NCBI GenBank assembly: GCA_001584585.1
Contig: LSYV01000035.1
Coordinates: 112,629-176,628, forward strand
Direction of reading: 5' to 3'
Origin: Gonium pectorale
Taxonomy: Eukaryota > Chlorophyta > Chlorophyceae > Chlamydomonadales > Volvocaceae
DNA length: 64,000 bases
The notes under the pieces are model-generated. The model did no database searches. It was not told the DNA's origin and saw nothing but the letters and a program-made list of their open reading frames with translations. How positions within the stretch are numbered: position 1 is the first letter of the stretch; each line of letters opens with the position of its first letter. Below, piece by piece: positions 11,318 through 24,641 of the stretch. A program made the position numbers and the translations under genes.

Positions 11318-11619
11318 GGCGGCGGCGACGGCGCGGAGGACATCGATGACTTCCTGCCGCTGGCAAGGAGCACCGGGCGGGGCACGGCAAAGCGTCTGCG
11401 CCGCCACCGCCGCCGGACCTGGAGCTGGCGTCAGTGGGCCCCCAGCAGCGGAAGTGCCAGCTCTACGTGGAAAAAGAGTCCCTCAACGTGGTCAATGACG
11501 CCATCGCCTCCCTTGGCGAGCCCGCGCAGCCCGTACAGCTGGCAACTGGAGCACTGACCAGGTTGGCGCGCACATCGATACTGCGGATGTTGACGTACGA
11601 TGCTGCGCACCCTCTATAG
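11318..11619 (+). pseudogene. Short coding relic with a +1/-1 frame break
   Basis: From about 11318 to 11395 one frame reads a Gly/Ala-rich lead-in and then EDIDDFLPLARSTGRGTAKR. A different frame then takes over, reading PPPPPDLELAS and KCQLYVEKESLNVVNDAIAS up to a stop at 11619. Both pieces look like real protein, yet no intron fits the few bases between them, so a small indel or a sequencing error is likely. I do not recognise the family. It lies between the two arms of the inverted repeat pair, so it may be cargo or a captured fragment. Confidence 0.4.
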
Positions 11620-11756
11620 CCTTTTGTAGCTGCATGATGCCACTCTATGGTAGTAAATTACAGACCACTGCGTGCTTTGTTGTACGGTTGCGGTTGTACC
11701 GATGCGAAGCAAGTCTGACACGGAGCCAAACGGAGGTTTCGCTGCGGATGTTGTAA

Positions 11757-11879
11757 TGTGGAAAGGTTACAGGCGGAGAGGCGAGAAAGGGCGCAGACAA
11801 CGAGAGGGACATGCAGCCCTCCCGTGATGAGAACCACCGAAACCCTGCCCTAACTACAGTGCACCACGGCGGCGGCACC
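11757..11879 (-). repeat. Diverged repeat, copy 2 (reverse)
   Basis: This is the inverted partner of 10781-10915. Read on the minus strand it begins with a ccgtggtgcactgtagttag run and ends with cctgtaacctttccac. The block corresponding to about 10828-10850 of copy 1 is shorter here. Confidence 0.75.
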
Positions 11880-12769
11880 AATGTGAGAAGCGCCCGCTGA
11901 AGCGGGGCCACGCCGTTTCTGGGAAGCAGGCCCTCGCGGCCAGAGGCGAAGGCAGTTGCATAGCCATTCGAGGGGGCGGCTACCAAGCCCCATACTCTAT
12001 TTATCCCTCGCGTTGTGCTCTGTAACATGGCGCACCATGGCGTCTTGCTGTGAGACTGAAGCGGCACAACGCCAAGAGGCACTTTAGGTGCAGAATCAGG
12101 CTAGACTAAAATACGTTTTGTGGGGGAAAGCACAGTGCGAAGGGCCTTGTCCAGCTTGCCCAGACCTGTAACCCTGTAACCTGCCATCTCCAGACTGGGT
12201 ACCGGTATTTTGGAGGGCACGACGTGTCGCAGGGCCCCCTGGGTCCATGAATTCTACGCCACAAAGACGTCCCCGTATTTGGGAACAGCCGAACGAATCC
12301 TGCTTCTGTGTCAGACAAAAACCCCGCTCGGACCGAAACCGCCCCGAAACCCAATTTTCTTTGTCAGCAAGCCCGCCTGCCGCAAGCGCCGAAAACGAGT
12401 GACGACGCCGCAAGAGCGATTACCAAATCTTTTATCTCCTTGCTCTTACTTTCTCATATCTGCGATTGCGCGCGGATTGCCTTACCAGACGCTGCGAGGC
12501 AGTGACGATGCTAGCAGCTTTACCTGCGAGCTGTCGACGAGCTGTCGACCAGGAGCTTCTCTTTCGTCGCTCTTAAGCGGGAGCAAGAACCGCAGCAGAC
12601 TGCAGCAGGGACCCCTCCAGCAACAAGGAGCTGTAGGTGGGACCCGCTTATGATGATGGTTCTCGGCTGCGACTACCGATGGAGACCCGCTCCGCTTCCA
12701 TGCGGCGAACCCCCTGAGCGCGCCAATCTTACTCTATCATTACACCTTGGACTGCGCTGCAGGCACCGC
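11880..12769. other. Upstream flank of the HFM1/MER3 gene
   Basis: No gene is supported. The frame of the first HFM1 exon is already open here with an ATG at 12650, so 12650-12769 may be coding; it adds 40 residues with little resemblance to the rest. A repeated cctgtaac occurs near 12168-12182 and a tandem gagctgtcgac near 12529-12550. Confidence 0.4.
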
Positions 12770-15700
12770 ATGTCCTTGCTCAAAGGTATCTGGAGCAGCT
12801 CAGCTTCGCAGCAACTTGCGAAGGTGCAGTGGGAACCGGGTGATGGCTCACAGGCGCTCAGCCAAGCCGGCTCCGCGATGCCGAGCAACACATGGCTTGG
12901 AGCGTCTGAGCAACCTTCCAGGGATGTATGGCCTGGACGGCAATCAGCGGCTGACGCCGACAATTTGAACATCAGCGCAGACCAGCATGCGGCTGCATCC
13001 GGTCCGCACGCGGGAGCAGTTACGCAGGCCGCCGGGCGCGGAACAGGCATGCCTGGGCATCCTGATCACTATCAGGGAACGAGGTATCAGGCCGACCCAC
13101 ATCACCCTGCGCCATTCAACAGTCAGGTCCGGGCCTTCGCCCCAAATGGGATGCAGCAAGCCGGCAACCATGGGTTTCTGGATGAGCGGACGCACTCAGA
13201 GGCAGCTGCTTCCCAGCACATAGCTTTCCCGCCCGATGGTCGCCACATTACACTGCAGTCTGGACATAACCGCGGCGGTGGTTATGGGCAGCAGCAGCTA
13301 GGCGGAAGCCAAGCCCCTTCCCGCAGCCAGTATGACATGACTCAGCAACAATACAGTTCCGTGCAGCAGGATCCCTTCACCTACGGCGAACAGCCCCATG
13401 CACAGCCGTCTCTGCAGCCGCATTCTTCCGGCGGCTTGGGCCCTAGCAAGGTACCGGGACTGGGACCTTCCTGGACTGAGCCTGGCGTCACTGGCGCATA
13501 CGCACCAGATCGCTACACTGCCATGGCACCACTTAAAGCAGCGGAAAGCTTCTACGAGCAGCAAGAGGACATGCAGCTTGACGCTGGGAGCGATCGGCTG
13601 GTGGCAGTGCGGGACTTGCCCGCGGCATTCCACCCGCTTTTCCCAAATTTCAGGTAAGATACGCGCATCCAGTACGCTTTGGGTGATGAGTGACATCGCT
13701 GAGGCTGGATGCCTTGCCTGCGGGTGCACGCGCCGCCTGGCGCGGTGACCCACATGGTGAAGGCTAACGTACCTGGGTATGCGGTCCACGCTGGCGACGG
13801 CAAGTTCATCAACGTCCCTTGCCACAGGTATTTCAATCCAGTCCAATCGGAGTCCTTCGGTGCTGCGTACGAGTCGGACATCAACATGGTAGGCATATTC
13901 TGGCGGGCTCCACCACAGCCAAGCTCCTCTTCATGTTGTCATGGCTTCTGAATGCTCAGGGCTATGAGAGCCGCTTGCTGCCCTCGTATCATGGGCAGCC
14001 CACATCCCTGCTGCTATCCTCCGGCTAGAGTACTTCCCCGCGTGCCGCTGCCATCTGTTGTCGACGCCAGGTGGTATCAGCGCCGACGGGCTCCGGCAAG
14101 ACGGGGGTCATGGAGCTGGCGCTGTTGAGGATGCTGTCCAAGCACCTGATCCCCGCGGCAGGAGAGCACGGAGGCGCAGTCGCGGGCGGTGTGCTTCGGC
14201 CCCTGCGCGGCACGTGCAAGGCGGTCTACGTGGCGCCTCTGCGCGCGCTGGTGCAGGAGAGGTGCAAGGACTGGCAGGCCAGGTGCGCACCAGGTCACTG
14301 TGCTTCCACGCAGCTGCATGCACATCCGGACCGTTTACCGGCTGTCCCTTTCCAAGGCCTGGAGCCCTGGACTGACACGTACCGGCACCGACAACCCGCA
14401 TGCCCTCGCCTTGGCTTCGACAGGTTCGGTGCGCTGCTCGGCCTGTCGGTCCTGGAGCTGACTGGGGACAGCGAGCCGGAGACGTCAGCGCTGGAGGCCG
14501 CTGACCTGCTGGCTACCACCCCGGAAAAGCTCGACGCGCTGAGCCGCAAGCTGAGCGAACACAACAAGAGTGCCACCTTTCTCAGTGATGTGCGTGGGCT
14601 GAAGAGCTTATCCTGTATCAGTGGGGTGATGCGCCTGATCAGCACGGGAGCGTGTGGAGCCTTGCGGGTGCTCAGAAACACCTTTTGCTGCCGGTGCCGA
14701 ACTGCTCTACCTGTCCACGCCCTCACCTCCCAAGCGCTTACACGTCTCCTCCCGTGACCCCAGATCTCTCTCCTTCTGATTGATGAAGTGCACCTGCTCA
14801 ACGAGTCAGAGCGCGGTAGCGCGCTGGAGGCCGGCGTGGTCAGCAGACTGCTCACCCTGTCGGCCTTCCCCGAGCTGCGCGAGGTGCGTACCGTTTACGG
14901 ATGCTAGAAGAAGAGACCAGAGGATCCGGGCACTTCAGTACCTTGAGAGCGACACGCCGCCTGGAGAACGCACCATGTGGAGTCTTGACTTGGCCTCCGA
15001 CGGCGTCCCGCAAACTGTCCCCGTAGCATGCCATCTCCCGGCTGCGGCTCGTGGCAGTATCCGCCACCATCCCCAACGTCCGTGACATTGCAACCTGGCT
15101 GCGCGTGCCACCCGAGGGGCTGAAGGTGTACGGTAAGTAGCGGGTAGCTCAGAGTGTATCGAGCGGGGGATCTGCGCCGGCACGACCTCCCTACAGGACA
15201 GTACGCAAGCCGCCCTTGCAAATGCATGTGGGTTCCTTGCAAAACTGCCCAGAAAGTTTCTTTGGACATGTGGCCTTTACCTTGACGTATTCCGTTGCTT
15301 CAGGCGAAGAGATGCGACCAGTAAAGCTGCGCACCGTGGTCCGCTCGTATGCGCCCTCAAAGAACGACTTCCTGTTTGAGCGCCGCCTTGACGGCTTCCT
15401 GGCCGGCATCCTGGCGGAGCACAGCAAAGGGAAGCCGGCTCTGGTGTTCTGCAGGTGCGTGCTCCACCGGACGCAACTCAGTCCTCTTGCGTAAGTGCTC
15501 GCGTGTTAGGAACTTCTGCTTCAGGGAGGATCTGGAACTGATGTATCGGGGGCAAGTGTCATATACGAGGAAGAGTTTGATTTTCTCGTCCAGGTCTACA
15601 TGGTAATGACACTGCAGATGCTAAGCCGTCTCCCCGCAATGCCCAACGCGCCTGACGCATGTTTGGTGCAGCACCCGTGCGGGGGCCATTGGTGCGGCTG

Positions 15701-18700
15701 ACCACCTTGGCGCGGGGCCCAGGGGCAATGCCGGCGGCCAAGGCCCTAGCCGCTCCGGGCCCGGCGCTTCAGCTGCCCGCGCTCCCAACTTTGCTTACGT
15801 TCGCGACGCCGCGCACCGGGAACGGCTGGCGGCAGCTGTGCGGGAGCTGGCTAGCGGCAAGGGCGAGGCAGGCAAGCTGCAGGTGAGCGCGTCGTTACGG
15901 TGCACATGGACGGTTCTCTGGACTGATGCAGCGCCGCCACTCACTCAAACAAGAGAATTTCTGCTACCCGTAATGTCTGCAATCAGCTTAATTAGTTTGG
16001 CCACTCGAGGTCTGTCTCTGAAAGTGAGCGCTGACGGCGGCGGCACACCTTACCCTAAGGGTTGGCAGCTGGCCTACCAACATGCCAAGTCAGTTGGCTC
16101 TGCGGTCAGTTCCCTTCGCACGTTATACGTGCCCCTCACTCTTCAGGTCTGTCTGCAATCGGGAGTGGGCTTCCACCACGGCGGCATGGAGACGGCGCAT
16201 CGGGAGCTTGTGGAGCGGTTGTTCCTGGCGGGCGACCTGCCGGTGAGCGCTTTCGGGGAGAGGGCTGGTACGCTGGCGGGGACATGGATAGGGAATGGTC
16301 GTTGAGGCAGCACCTCCGCCTCGATGCATCTAGCTCGTCGCCATGCAATGACGTTGCCGTGCGACCCCTAACATATTTGTGTAGGTCCTTTGCTGCACGT
16401 CGACGCTCGCCATGGGAGTCAATCTGCCTGCACACCTGGTTGTGATTCGGGGGACCCGTAGGTAAGGTCAGAAAGCGCAGGCAAGGATTGGATTTGGGCC
16501 TCCACACGCCGGGAGTTTGCTTGTGTGTAATTGCTGTCTTGACTGTCGTCATCCCGCCAATTTGCTTCGTTTTCGGGTCAGTACAAGTCGCAATACTATG
16601 GCTTCCCGGTTCACAGGTATTGCGGCGCAGAGGGCGGCGGCGAAGGCGAAGGCGGAGGCGCGGCTTCCACGTACAAGGAGTACGACAGGAGCGTGTGCCT
16701 TCAGGTAGGCTGAACGTAGGTGCCTTCAGGCAGGTGCCTTCAGGTGCAGCTGTATGTGTATGTTTGCAGCAACCGTTGCCCCTGATTATTATGACAATGT
16801 CCTGAAACGTACCCAGAACCGTACCGGCCGCTCCATGCCGTGCCACAGATGGTGGGCCGCGCCGGCCGGCCGCAGTTCGACACGGAGGGCGTGGCGGTCA
16901 TCATGACGCAACAGGAGGTGATTGTGCGGCACTTCCTTTTGGGAGACCCGTTAGCTGGTGGACAGGACACACGGTGGCCTGTAACACGGCTGCGCGGCAT
17001 CGGCTGAAGCTTTGACGAAGTAGCTTGGGTACTGCCCCGTTCCTGATCTAGCAATTCGGCCAGGCTGTTCATGCTGAGAGTTCCCATGGTGATCCCGACC
17101 TACAGACGTACGACCGCTACAAGAACCTGCTGTCCGGCTCGGAGCCCGTGGAGTCGTGCCTGGCGGATTGCTTCGCGGAGCACCTCAACGCGGAGGTGCA
17201 GCCGTCGGCGGTTGTTAGCCTCGCGTTCATGATTGTATTGCCTGGATAGCATCATAAAGGCGCTCGGACGTTCCAGGCAGCGATTTTCATAACGGGATTG
17301 CTATGTAGCAAAGGGCGTGGCGGAGGTACCGCGCAGGGATGCTAGGCATCTGACTAACATGACGCCCATGCATCTAGTCATTGCCATCTGGTCCTTGGCA
17401 GATAAGGAGGCGAACACTTGGGTTCGCGGGGAGGTGGCGGTGCGGTTGAGAGTACCATATGTATGGCAGTCAGGAAGTCCGTTGCGTATCCTTACAAACA
17501 CAGGTGGTGCTGTCAACGGTGCGCGACATGGACACCGCCATGCAGTGGCTGCGGACCACCTTCTTCTACGTGCGGGTGAGTCACGTGGCTGCTCCAACCG
17601 GGTAGAGCGGGCAACCTTCCGACGTTCTGGGGGGCGTACGGCTAATCAGGAATGCATTCCCCTCTAGAAGAGGCAGACCGCTGGGTGGGACTGACAACCA
17701 CCTTCGCGCATTTAGGCGGAGGCTCTGGAGCAGTCGTATGGAAGGACATTCGTGCCAGGTTCTCCACATCGTCGATGTCGCGCCATTTCTCACGTTTGCC
17801 GCCATCCCGGCCTGCTACGCAGGTGCGGCAGGTGCCGCGGCGCTACGGCCTGGACCCGCCGTCGGGCGCGCTAACAAGCAACGAGGCGTTTGACCGATGG
17901 CTGACCGGGAGGATGATTGGGACGGCGCTGGAGCAGCTCTCACAAATTGGCCTGGTGGGTGGCGGGCCGATGGGAAGGACCTATCGACTTCGGATGAGGG
18001 GCAACGTTGCGTGCTCCAAACTCGTTCTCCATTTTGCTTGACCAGGCATGCATCCTTTGCGTTCGTACACGTGATAACTTGTAACGTTGGGCCGCCAGGT
18101 CTCGCAAGACGCCGCCAGCGGCTCGCTCCGGGCCTTGGAGCCAGGCCGTATCATGGCGCACAGCTACCTGCGGATGGGCACCATGCGGGCCATTACTGAG
18201 GTGCGGCCATGGCGGGAGAGACCGGTTGGGGGGGGAGACGTTTTCGCGAGATTTTATCCGGGCATTACAGATTGCTTTGTTTGAATTTGTGTCCAGGCCG
18301 GATCGCGCTGCAACCGTTGCGTAGTCCAGCCACGCGTCGATGGGCATCAACACCGCCCCCCACCTCACCCGTTGCAGGTCGGCCCCCACGCTGGGATGAT
18401 GTCCCTGCTAAGAGTGATCGCCGTAGCCGAGGAGTTCGAGGGGCACATCCGCCTGCGCAGGTGTGAGGGGTCTTTGTATCGAGCCAGCACAGCCGGTTCT
18501 TGCGCCGAGCCACAGTACCGGCAGCAGCACACGGGCGTGGCACGCATCACAGGGCTCATCCACAGCCAGCGGGGCTTGCGATGCCAATGCCATGAAGTAC
18601 TTGATCAAGAAATAACCCTGTAGATGTCGTTGGTAGCATGTCCTTCATGTGTATTGTTACCGTACATTATACAGGACCGAGAAGAGGGTGCTGGTGGACA

Positions 18701-21700
18701 TTAACAAGCGCGTGGAGGGCGAGGGGGCCATTAAGTACCCGCTCCCGGCCGACGGCCCGCCGCCTGGCGCCGCTGGCGGGCGCGGCGGCAACCGGGCGCC
18801 CAAGCCCAAGGACCGCCTGACCAAGCCCACCGAGAAGATCTTCATCATGGTGCGTAGGAAGGACCGGACAGGATTTCGGGCAATAGTTGGTCCTGCGGCG
18901 TGCAATGGCATACATGCCTGCGTGCGCCTGGTCGTTAATGCAATGTGCCCATGCTTAATGGCGTACCAGCTGCCGAATCTGCTCAACGACCGCTACGTGT
19001 CTCGTAGATAAACGAGGCCCTCAGCGACTCACCGGGCGACACGCTGGACTCGTCTATGCGACAGGAGCTGGAGGGAGTGCTGCGCGTTGGCCAGCGCATC
19101 GCTGCCGCCATGGCCAGGTGTGTGCGTGCGCCCGGGGCGTAGGAGCTAGGTGCCTGGCATTTCCCAAGGCCTTGGGCCGATCCGCTTGGCCCGTGTAGTT
19201 CCGGAAGGGCACGACTATCTAATGTTGTGCAACACTGCGCCCTCCATCACCCTACGTCTTATCGGTGGGACCTTGTATTCAGGTATTTTGGCCACTGCCA
19301 GGCGCTTGCCGCCACCGCCAACTCGCTATGCCTGATCAAGAGCCTCAAGCAGCGTATGTGGGACGACTCGCCGCAGGTGCGATCGCGTGAGGGATGCTTT
19401 GACTGCCTTGGTATGGTGGCGTGACATGCTACCCCTCCTGTATGATGTGAGGACTTGTTCGGGGTATGCGACAAGCAGTGACAGTCTCAACCTTGCTCTC
19501 TCAGCATGTGCTCGTTGTGCGCACATTGCTCCCATATCGGACTCGGCCGTGCGCTTGAGTCGGCGTACCATTCGTTCGTCCTCGCCTACAATCCATCCGT
19601 TCCTGGCCTTCGTCCCGGTCCGCTCGCAGGCAGCCCGGCAGCTGCCTGACATCGGCCGCCTGCTGGCACAGCGGCTGGCGGTGGCGGGTCTGGGCGCCCT
19701 CCGGCAGCTGGCAGCGGCGGACCCGCGCCGTATTGAGGCGGTCACGCAGAAAGCCTACCCGTTCGGTAAGCCTAGGGGCCTCGGAATGTAGGCGCTGCGT
19801 AATCTGGAGCAGCCGCTAGGGCTGTGGTGTTAACGGTGCGCTAGGGCTGTGGCGTTAACGGTGCTTGCTGTCAGTACCTAATGTGTATGCCGTTAGGACG
19901 CTGGTTTACCCATCTCCACGGCTGTCCTCTTGAGAGTAATATGCTTGAACCTCCTACGAATACCCTGCACACCACCCCTGCAGGGAACACCGTGCGCAGC
20001 CACCTCGCCCGCAAGCTGCCGCCGGTATGTCGGGTATCAAAGGAAACGAGCATCGGGTCGCAACACGGGGCGCCAAGCCGCAGTCAGGGCCATGTGTAGG
20101 GAGTGCAGCCGCCCCTTCAATGCTGTGGCGTCCCGATTGGGGCCGTCTCGCCTCCTGTGCCACATCCTTGCTTGCTGTGTTTCCATGCTCTCAGCTGCGG
20201 CGTGATACTGCCCTGCAGGAGGTGCGGCTTACGTTGAAGCCTGTGCAGCCGTCGCAGCAGCACCCGCACCCACAACAGCTCATGGTAGAGGTGGAGCTCG
20301 GCAGGTGGGCAGGGAGTTAACTATGGCGGCCGGCAAAGGGCCTTTCCGCACGTTACTGTCGTTGCGCCCCGCAAACTGTACGGGGCTACTGCTACCTGCT
20401 GGTCCGCGTACCTGTCCTAGCGTGCTCTGTTGTCTCTGTGATTTGGCAACAGTGTCTTTTGGCGTTTGCTCCCGGCATGTTGGACTGCACATTGGAGCTG
20501 CAACACAGCTGCCTTCTTTGTTCCCTGCTGTAAAGGCCGGGTGACGAAGGTGGTGGCTCCGCTGCAACCCGCTCGCCGGCATACCTGCTCGTTGGCTCCA
20601 GCACGGATGACCGCCTGATTCGGCACGAGAGGCTGATGATCGAGACCTTTGCGTCGCCGTACAGGGTAAGTACTTGGCGAAGGCATGTGTCTGCGGATAC
20701 CGATTTGAGGTCCGAACACTCCTAGCAACCTGTACCGCAACTCAATCAGACATGTTGCGCAGTAATGGGAATTCGGCTAGAACCCTACGTCCTTGAGAGG
20801 TGCATTTACCCGGCGAGCCCGGCATCTTGATTAACCGACAAATTCCTGTGCGTCCTTTCTTTCCAGTTCCAGGTGGCCGTCAATATTCCGGCGCGGTCCT
20901 CCGGCCCCGTCCACGTTCTGGCCTGCCTCATAGTCGAGCGGATGTGCGGATTGGACTTGCACGCCACCCTGCGGCTCGCCTTGAGCCAATCGGGAAGCGG
21001 CCCCGTCGTCCTCAACGCCGCTGCTGACGAGGCAACGGCTGTGGGGCCACACTCCACGGCGGCAGTCGATGGGATGGTCGGGCTTGTGGACACGACAGGC
21101 TGCAGGGTGGACACTGGCGACAGCGCACTGCAGCCCTCGCCGTGCCCACAGCACCTGGGCGGAGCCGCAGATGGTGGCGACGAGTACTGTGCGGGCACGG
21201 CGGGAGCTGCTGCCGATACGGCGCCAACGCATCCCTCACAGCGCGGCAAGAGGGACCGGGAGGCGGTGGCAGCGTCGGCGGCGGCCGGGAAGGGAAGCAG
21301 CGCCATAGCAGCACGGCTGCAGGTCCTAACGCAAGCCCCTGCACTGGCCGCTCCCGCATTTGTGCAGCTGTCCACGCTCGAGGCTGCGGGTCCTGCAGCA
21401 AGACCTTCCACTCAGCAGCCTTCAGTCGCTATGGCAGCGGCAGCGGCTGCGATATTGCCCGTCCGCATGCCCCAGGCTGGCGCTGACCGACGGTCGATCC
21501 CGGAGGCCAAATCTGTCGCAAACAAAAGGACAGCAACCAACCGCGGCGCAGGCAAGCAGGATATCGGCCTGACCATGTCGGGATTCTCATTGGCTGGCGC
21601 CAAGCACGTGCCGGCTTTCGCGCGCATGCTGGCGCGCGCTCCCAAGCAGCTGGTACCTGGCGACGCTGATGAGATGCCTGCGAAAGAGTCTGAGGCAGAC

Positions 21701-23650
21701 GCTAAAGCTCAGCCCGACGCCGCAGATGCGAATCCGGAGGAGGATTACTCGGCCGGCGCTTACGGCATCGCCGACCATGATGAGGAGTTTGCGGGCGAGG
21801 CCGCTGCCGCTGGTGGTGCAATGGGCTTGTCTGCGGACCGCGGAGGGGCTGCGGACGGCCGCACCGGAGCCGCGAGCCTCTTCGACTTCCTGCTAAGCAG
21901 CGACAACGGTGCAAATGGCGGCACCGCTGACGGCAACACCAGAGATACCGCATATTCCGCCACGAGCGGGCCAGGTGGCAGCGGAGCCATGCGCCATGGT
22001 GCGGTTGGCGTCTTCGGCAGTGGCGCTGGGCCCCTGTCGCAGGAGCATCTGCGCTGCGGCTTCGATGCAGACCCGTCAGTCCACGGTGCATCTGGGCCAC
22101 ACGCCTTGCCAGGAGCGCTGCAGAGGCCATCCATGCAGCCACCCACGGCGCCGCCATCCCGCCCAGTGACACGGCCAGCCTCGCGCGCCGCGTCAACGAG
22201 CATAGGCAGGGCAGCTCCGCACTCAAGTGCCGTGCCGCTGCCAGCCGCCGTGATGACCTCCTCGCTGCGGCAGCACAAGCAGCCGGCTATGAGCCAGGGG
22301 GAGCCCACACAGGACCGGCGCCCGCAGACTTCCGCTGCGGCAAGCATCCTAAGCGAGCAAAAGCGGCGCATGCTACTCGCTAGCAGGGACAGCAGAGACC
22401 ACGCTACGGCAGCAGGCCTGGCGGTTATGCAGCAGCGCCAGGCCTCAGCTGCCATCGCATCGACCGCAAGAATAGTTGGCCCAGCCCGTGGCGCTGATAG
22501 GGTCGAGGGCGGCGCGTTCACCCCTCCCATCTCACAGACACGCTCATCTACGCAAGTTGCTGCTTCAGCCCCTACCCCGCAACTCGTGGCCGGAGATATT
22601 ACAGCGGACATGGGCATGGACGGAATCGCGGAGGACGGACCCGCGGGTGTGTTCGACTGCCACGTACAGCGCCCCGGCAACAGCGCCTCGGACGACTGGC
22701 AGCTGGCAGGGAGCGGGAGCTGGTCTGAGCAGTACGACGACGTGCCGCTGGTGGGCCGGCCGGGCCGGCCGCAGGCTGGCTGGTCCATATATGTCGAGGA
22801 TTCCGACGTGCATTTGGCCCACAAGCAGGCGGCAGCGCCCGCAGTGCAGCGCGACGGAGGAGCGTGGCGGGCTGCCAAGCTGCTGCGGCGCTCCTACAAC
22901 ACCACGGGGGCTGTGAGCAATGGGCATTGGCCGGCGGGATCACGCCCGTTCGATGCTTCTGCCGCTGCTGCCGCTAGGACTTCCTCCAGTACGGGATACG
23001 TCGGTCAGGAATGGGGAACGGCGACAGCGGCAGCCGCTGCCACGGCAGAGCGGCAGTTCCAAGTCCACGCCAGCACCACGAGCGCAGTCGGCGTGAAGGT
23101 GCCCGTCGCACCGCTCCCTGATCTTGGGCACAGGGACGCCGTTGCATCGCTGAACACCTCATCCGGACCCAGCCAGGCATATAGAGTCAGCCAAGCCTCG
23201 GGCCAGACCGGTGCTGGCGGCCGGTACTCCGCCCTGGTGAGCCTTACCCAGGGGCTTGGGAAGCGGAAGGCAGCGACATCTGACGGCCCTCCGGCACCTA
23301 CGCCGTCGCAATTTCGCCCTAGACCGGAGGCGCAGCTGCAACGTCAGTCGGGCCACTGCCTTGATGCATACGGTGGAGTGATGAACCAGGGCTATCAGGG
23401 AGCCGGCAGTGCGGCTGCGCCTGCAGGCTGGAGGCCGACGGGCCCTAGCAGCGCGGCCGCGAACGAGGGGCATCCCCAGCAGATCGGCGTAGGGCAGGGC
23501 AAGGGCGCGGACATACAGTGCTCGTTTGGGTGCCAAGTGCCATACGACACAGGGCCCTGCAGCGGGGATGGGGACGGCTTCGATGCGGCTTGTGGGGCAA
23601 ACCACGACTACGACCCTACACAGGATTGGTTTAGTTCACTGCAGTCTTAA
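12770..23650 (+). CDS. HFM1: HFM1/MER3-type meiotic crossover DNA helicase
   Basis: Twenty-five exons join in phase to 2,099 residues: 12770-13653, 13828-13888, 14071-14282, 14424-14589, 14764-14883, 15027-15132, 15304-15454, 15672-15882, 16147-16242, 16385-16461, 16617-16704, 16849-16917, 17106-17195, 17504-17575, 17823-17954, 18099-18200, 18378-18460, 18675-18849, 19008-19117, 19283-19376, 19630-19765, 19984-20024, 20195-20304, 20536-20665, 20867-23650. Ski2-like helicase motifs are intact: Q-like FNPVQ, Walker A APTGSGKTG (residues 319-327), DEVH (448-451), SATIPN (493-498), VFCSTR, and QMVGRAGRPQ (724-733). The winged-helix and Sec63-like regions follow (HLNAEVVLSTV, PFGNTVRSHL, FQVAVNIPARSSGPV). 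MER3 unwinds recombination intermediates to promote crossovers in meiosis. About 290 N-terminal and 900 C-terminal residues are Ala/Gly/Ser/Gln-rich and unlike animal HFM1. An ATG at 12650 would add 40 residues. Confidence 0.93.
16695..16744. repeat. Triplicated 11-mer at a splice donor in HFM1
   Basis: The 11-mer gtgccttcagg occurs at 16695-16705, 16720-16730 and 16734-16744. The first copy is the end of an HFM1 exon plus its donor; the others lie in the following intron and carry similar cag-g contexts, the last being followed by tgcag. Confidence 0.85.
19814..19863. repeat. 25-bp tandem duplication in an HFM1 intron
   Basis: Two adjacent 25-nt units (cgctagggctgtgg, one variable base, gttaacggtg), differing only at that base, lie between HFM1 exons ending at 19765 and starting at 19984. 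Confidence 0.9.
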
Positions 23651-24641
23651 CCGCGACACGGCATGGCGAATGTAGCGTATGCAGACGAGCCTACGCGAAT
23701 GCGCTGGAATTCTGTGGGTTGCAAGGCATGTTAACTGTGGGGCGCGCACTGGTGTTGAACTGAACACGAGGAGTGTCGTGTGCTAACCACGTAGCACGCA
23801 TTTTAGGGCCACTTTGGCGGTTTATCCGTAGCACGAGAGTTGTTTATTCATCTTTGTAATACCACTACTGTACAAAGAAAACACAGTATGGTGCAGGTGG
23901 CCGGAGGCACGGTCTTGAGTGCATGGCGTCGTAAGGCAGTTTCGTGAATCTGTTTTGGATGTGTGTGTATGTGAAGCTTTGCACCATAGCTCCCAAGAGT
24001 GCCCCCCGAGGAGACCCACGCTATGCATCCGTTCGCGTATCCACCATACACGCTGTCCTCATTATTGTGCGATGTTTGCGCCAATGGGTTTTTAGGACGC
24101 CCGTGCCGCAACCACTTCTACTCTACGACTGCTCTGAGACAGCTTGCTAGGCCAATACTAGTCCGCGTGTCAATAGGGTTCCAGGGGCCCTAAATTTGCA
24201 GCCCGCGTTCTCCGCGGCGGCAAGGTGATATTGGTGCCCATGCGAAGATGTAAATATGCATATGCAAATGGTCCGATGTCCATGCTTGGCTGCCTCTGTC
24301 GTCCTCTGTGGAGTTGACCCGTGGGGCCGCGGGCGTGCCGGGGACGCAAGGTGCTAGAAAGAAGAAGCGAAGAGCTGCAGGCAGTGACAAATACTTTCAC
24401 TCTTGAAATTGAAATGCTGCGCATGACCACAACGACGATCTACGGCCGCTGACGTGCCTCCGCTTTTCCTGCGCCCTGCACCCAAGGTTACCCGGCTCCC
24501 GCACATTTGTGCTTGAGGTGATTGCAATAATATCTCAATTGCACTTGCCAGGAGCACGCTTCAGTTTCCTGCCGAGGCATCATCTAGAGGCAGTCTCTGC
24601 TGAGCAGACCCATTGCTAGCAAACGCGACTGCTATCTGGAC
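23651..24641. other. Intergenic region between HFM1 and the CHI-fold gene
   Basis: Contains the HFM1 3' untranslated region and the promoter of the next gene. Apart from the TGTAA at 23855 no element is convincing, and no open frame is gene-like. Confidence 0.5.
23855..23859 (+). promoter_or_regulatory. Candidate TGTAA polyadenylation signal for HFM1
   Basis: TGTAA is the usual polyadenylation signal in volvocine algae. This copy lies 205 nt after the HFM1 stop codon. Confidence 0.5.

Noticed and set aside
12650..12769. ATG at 12650 as the HFM1 start
   Set aside because: In frame and possible, but the added 40 residues look like untranslated leader; kept as an alternative.
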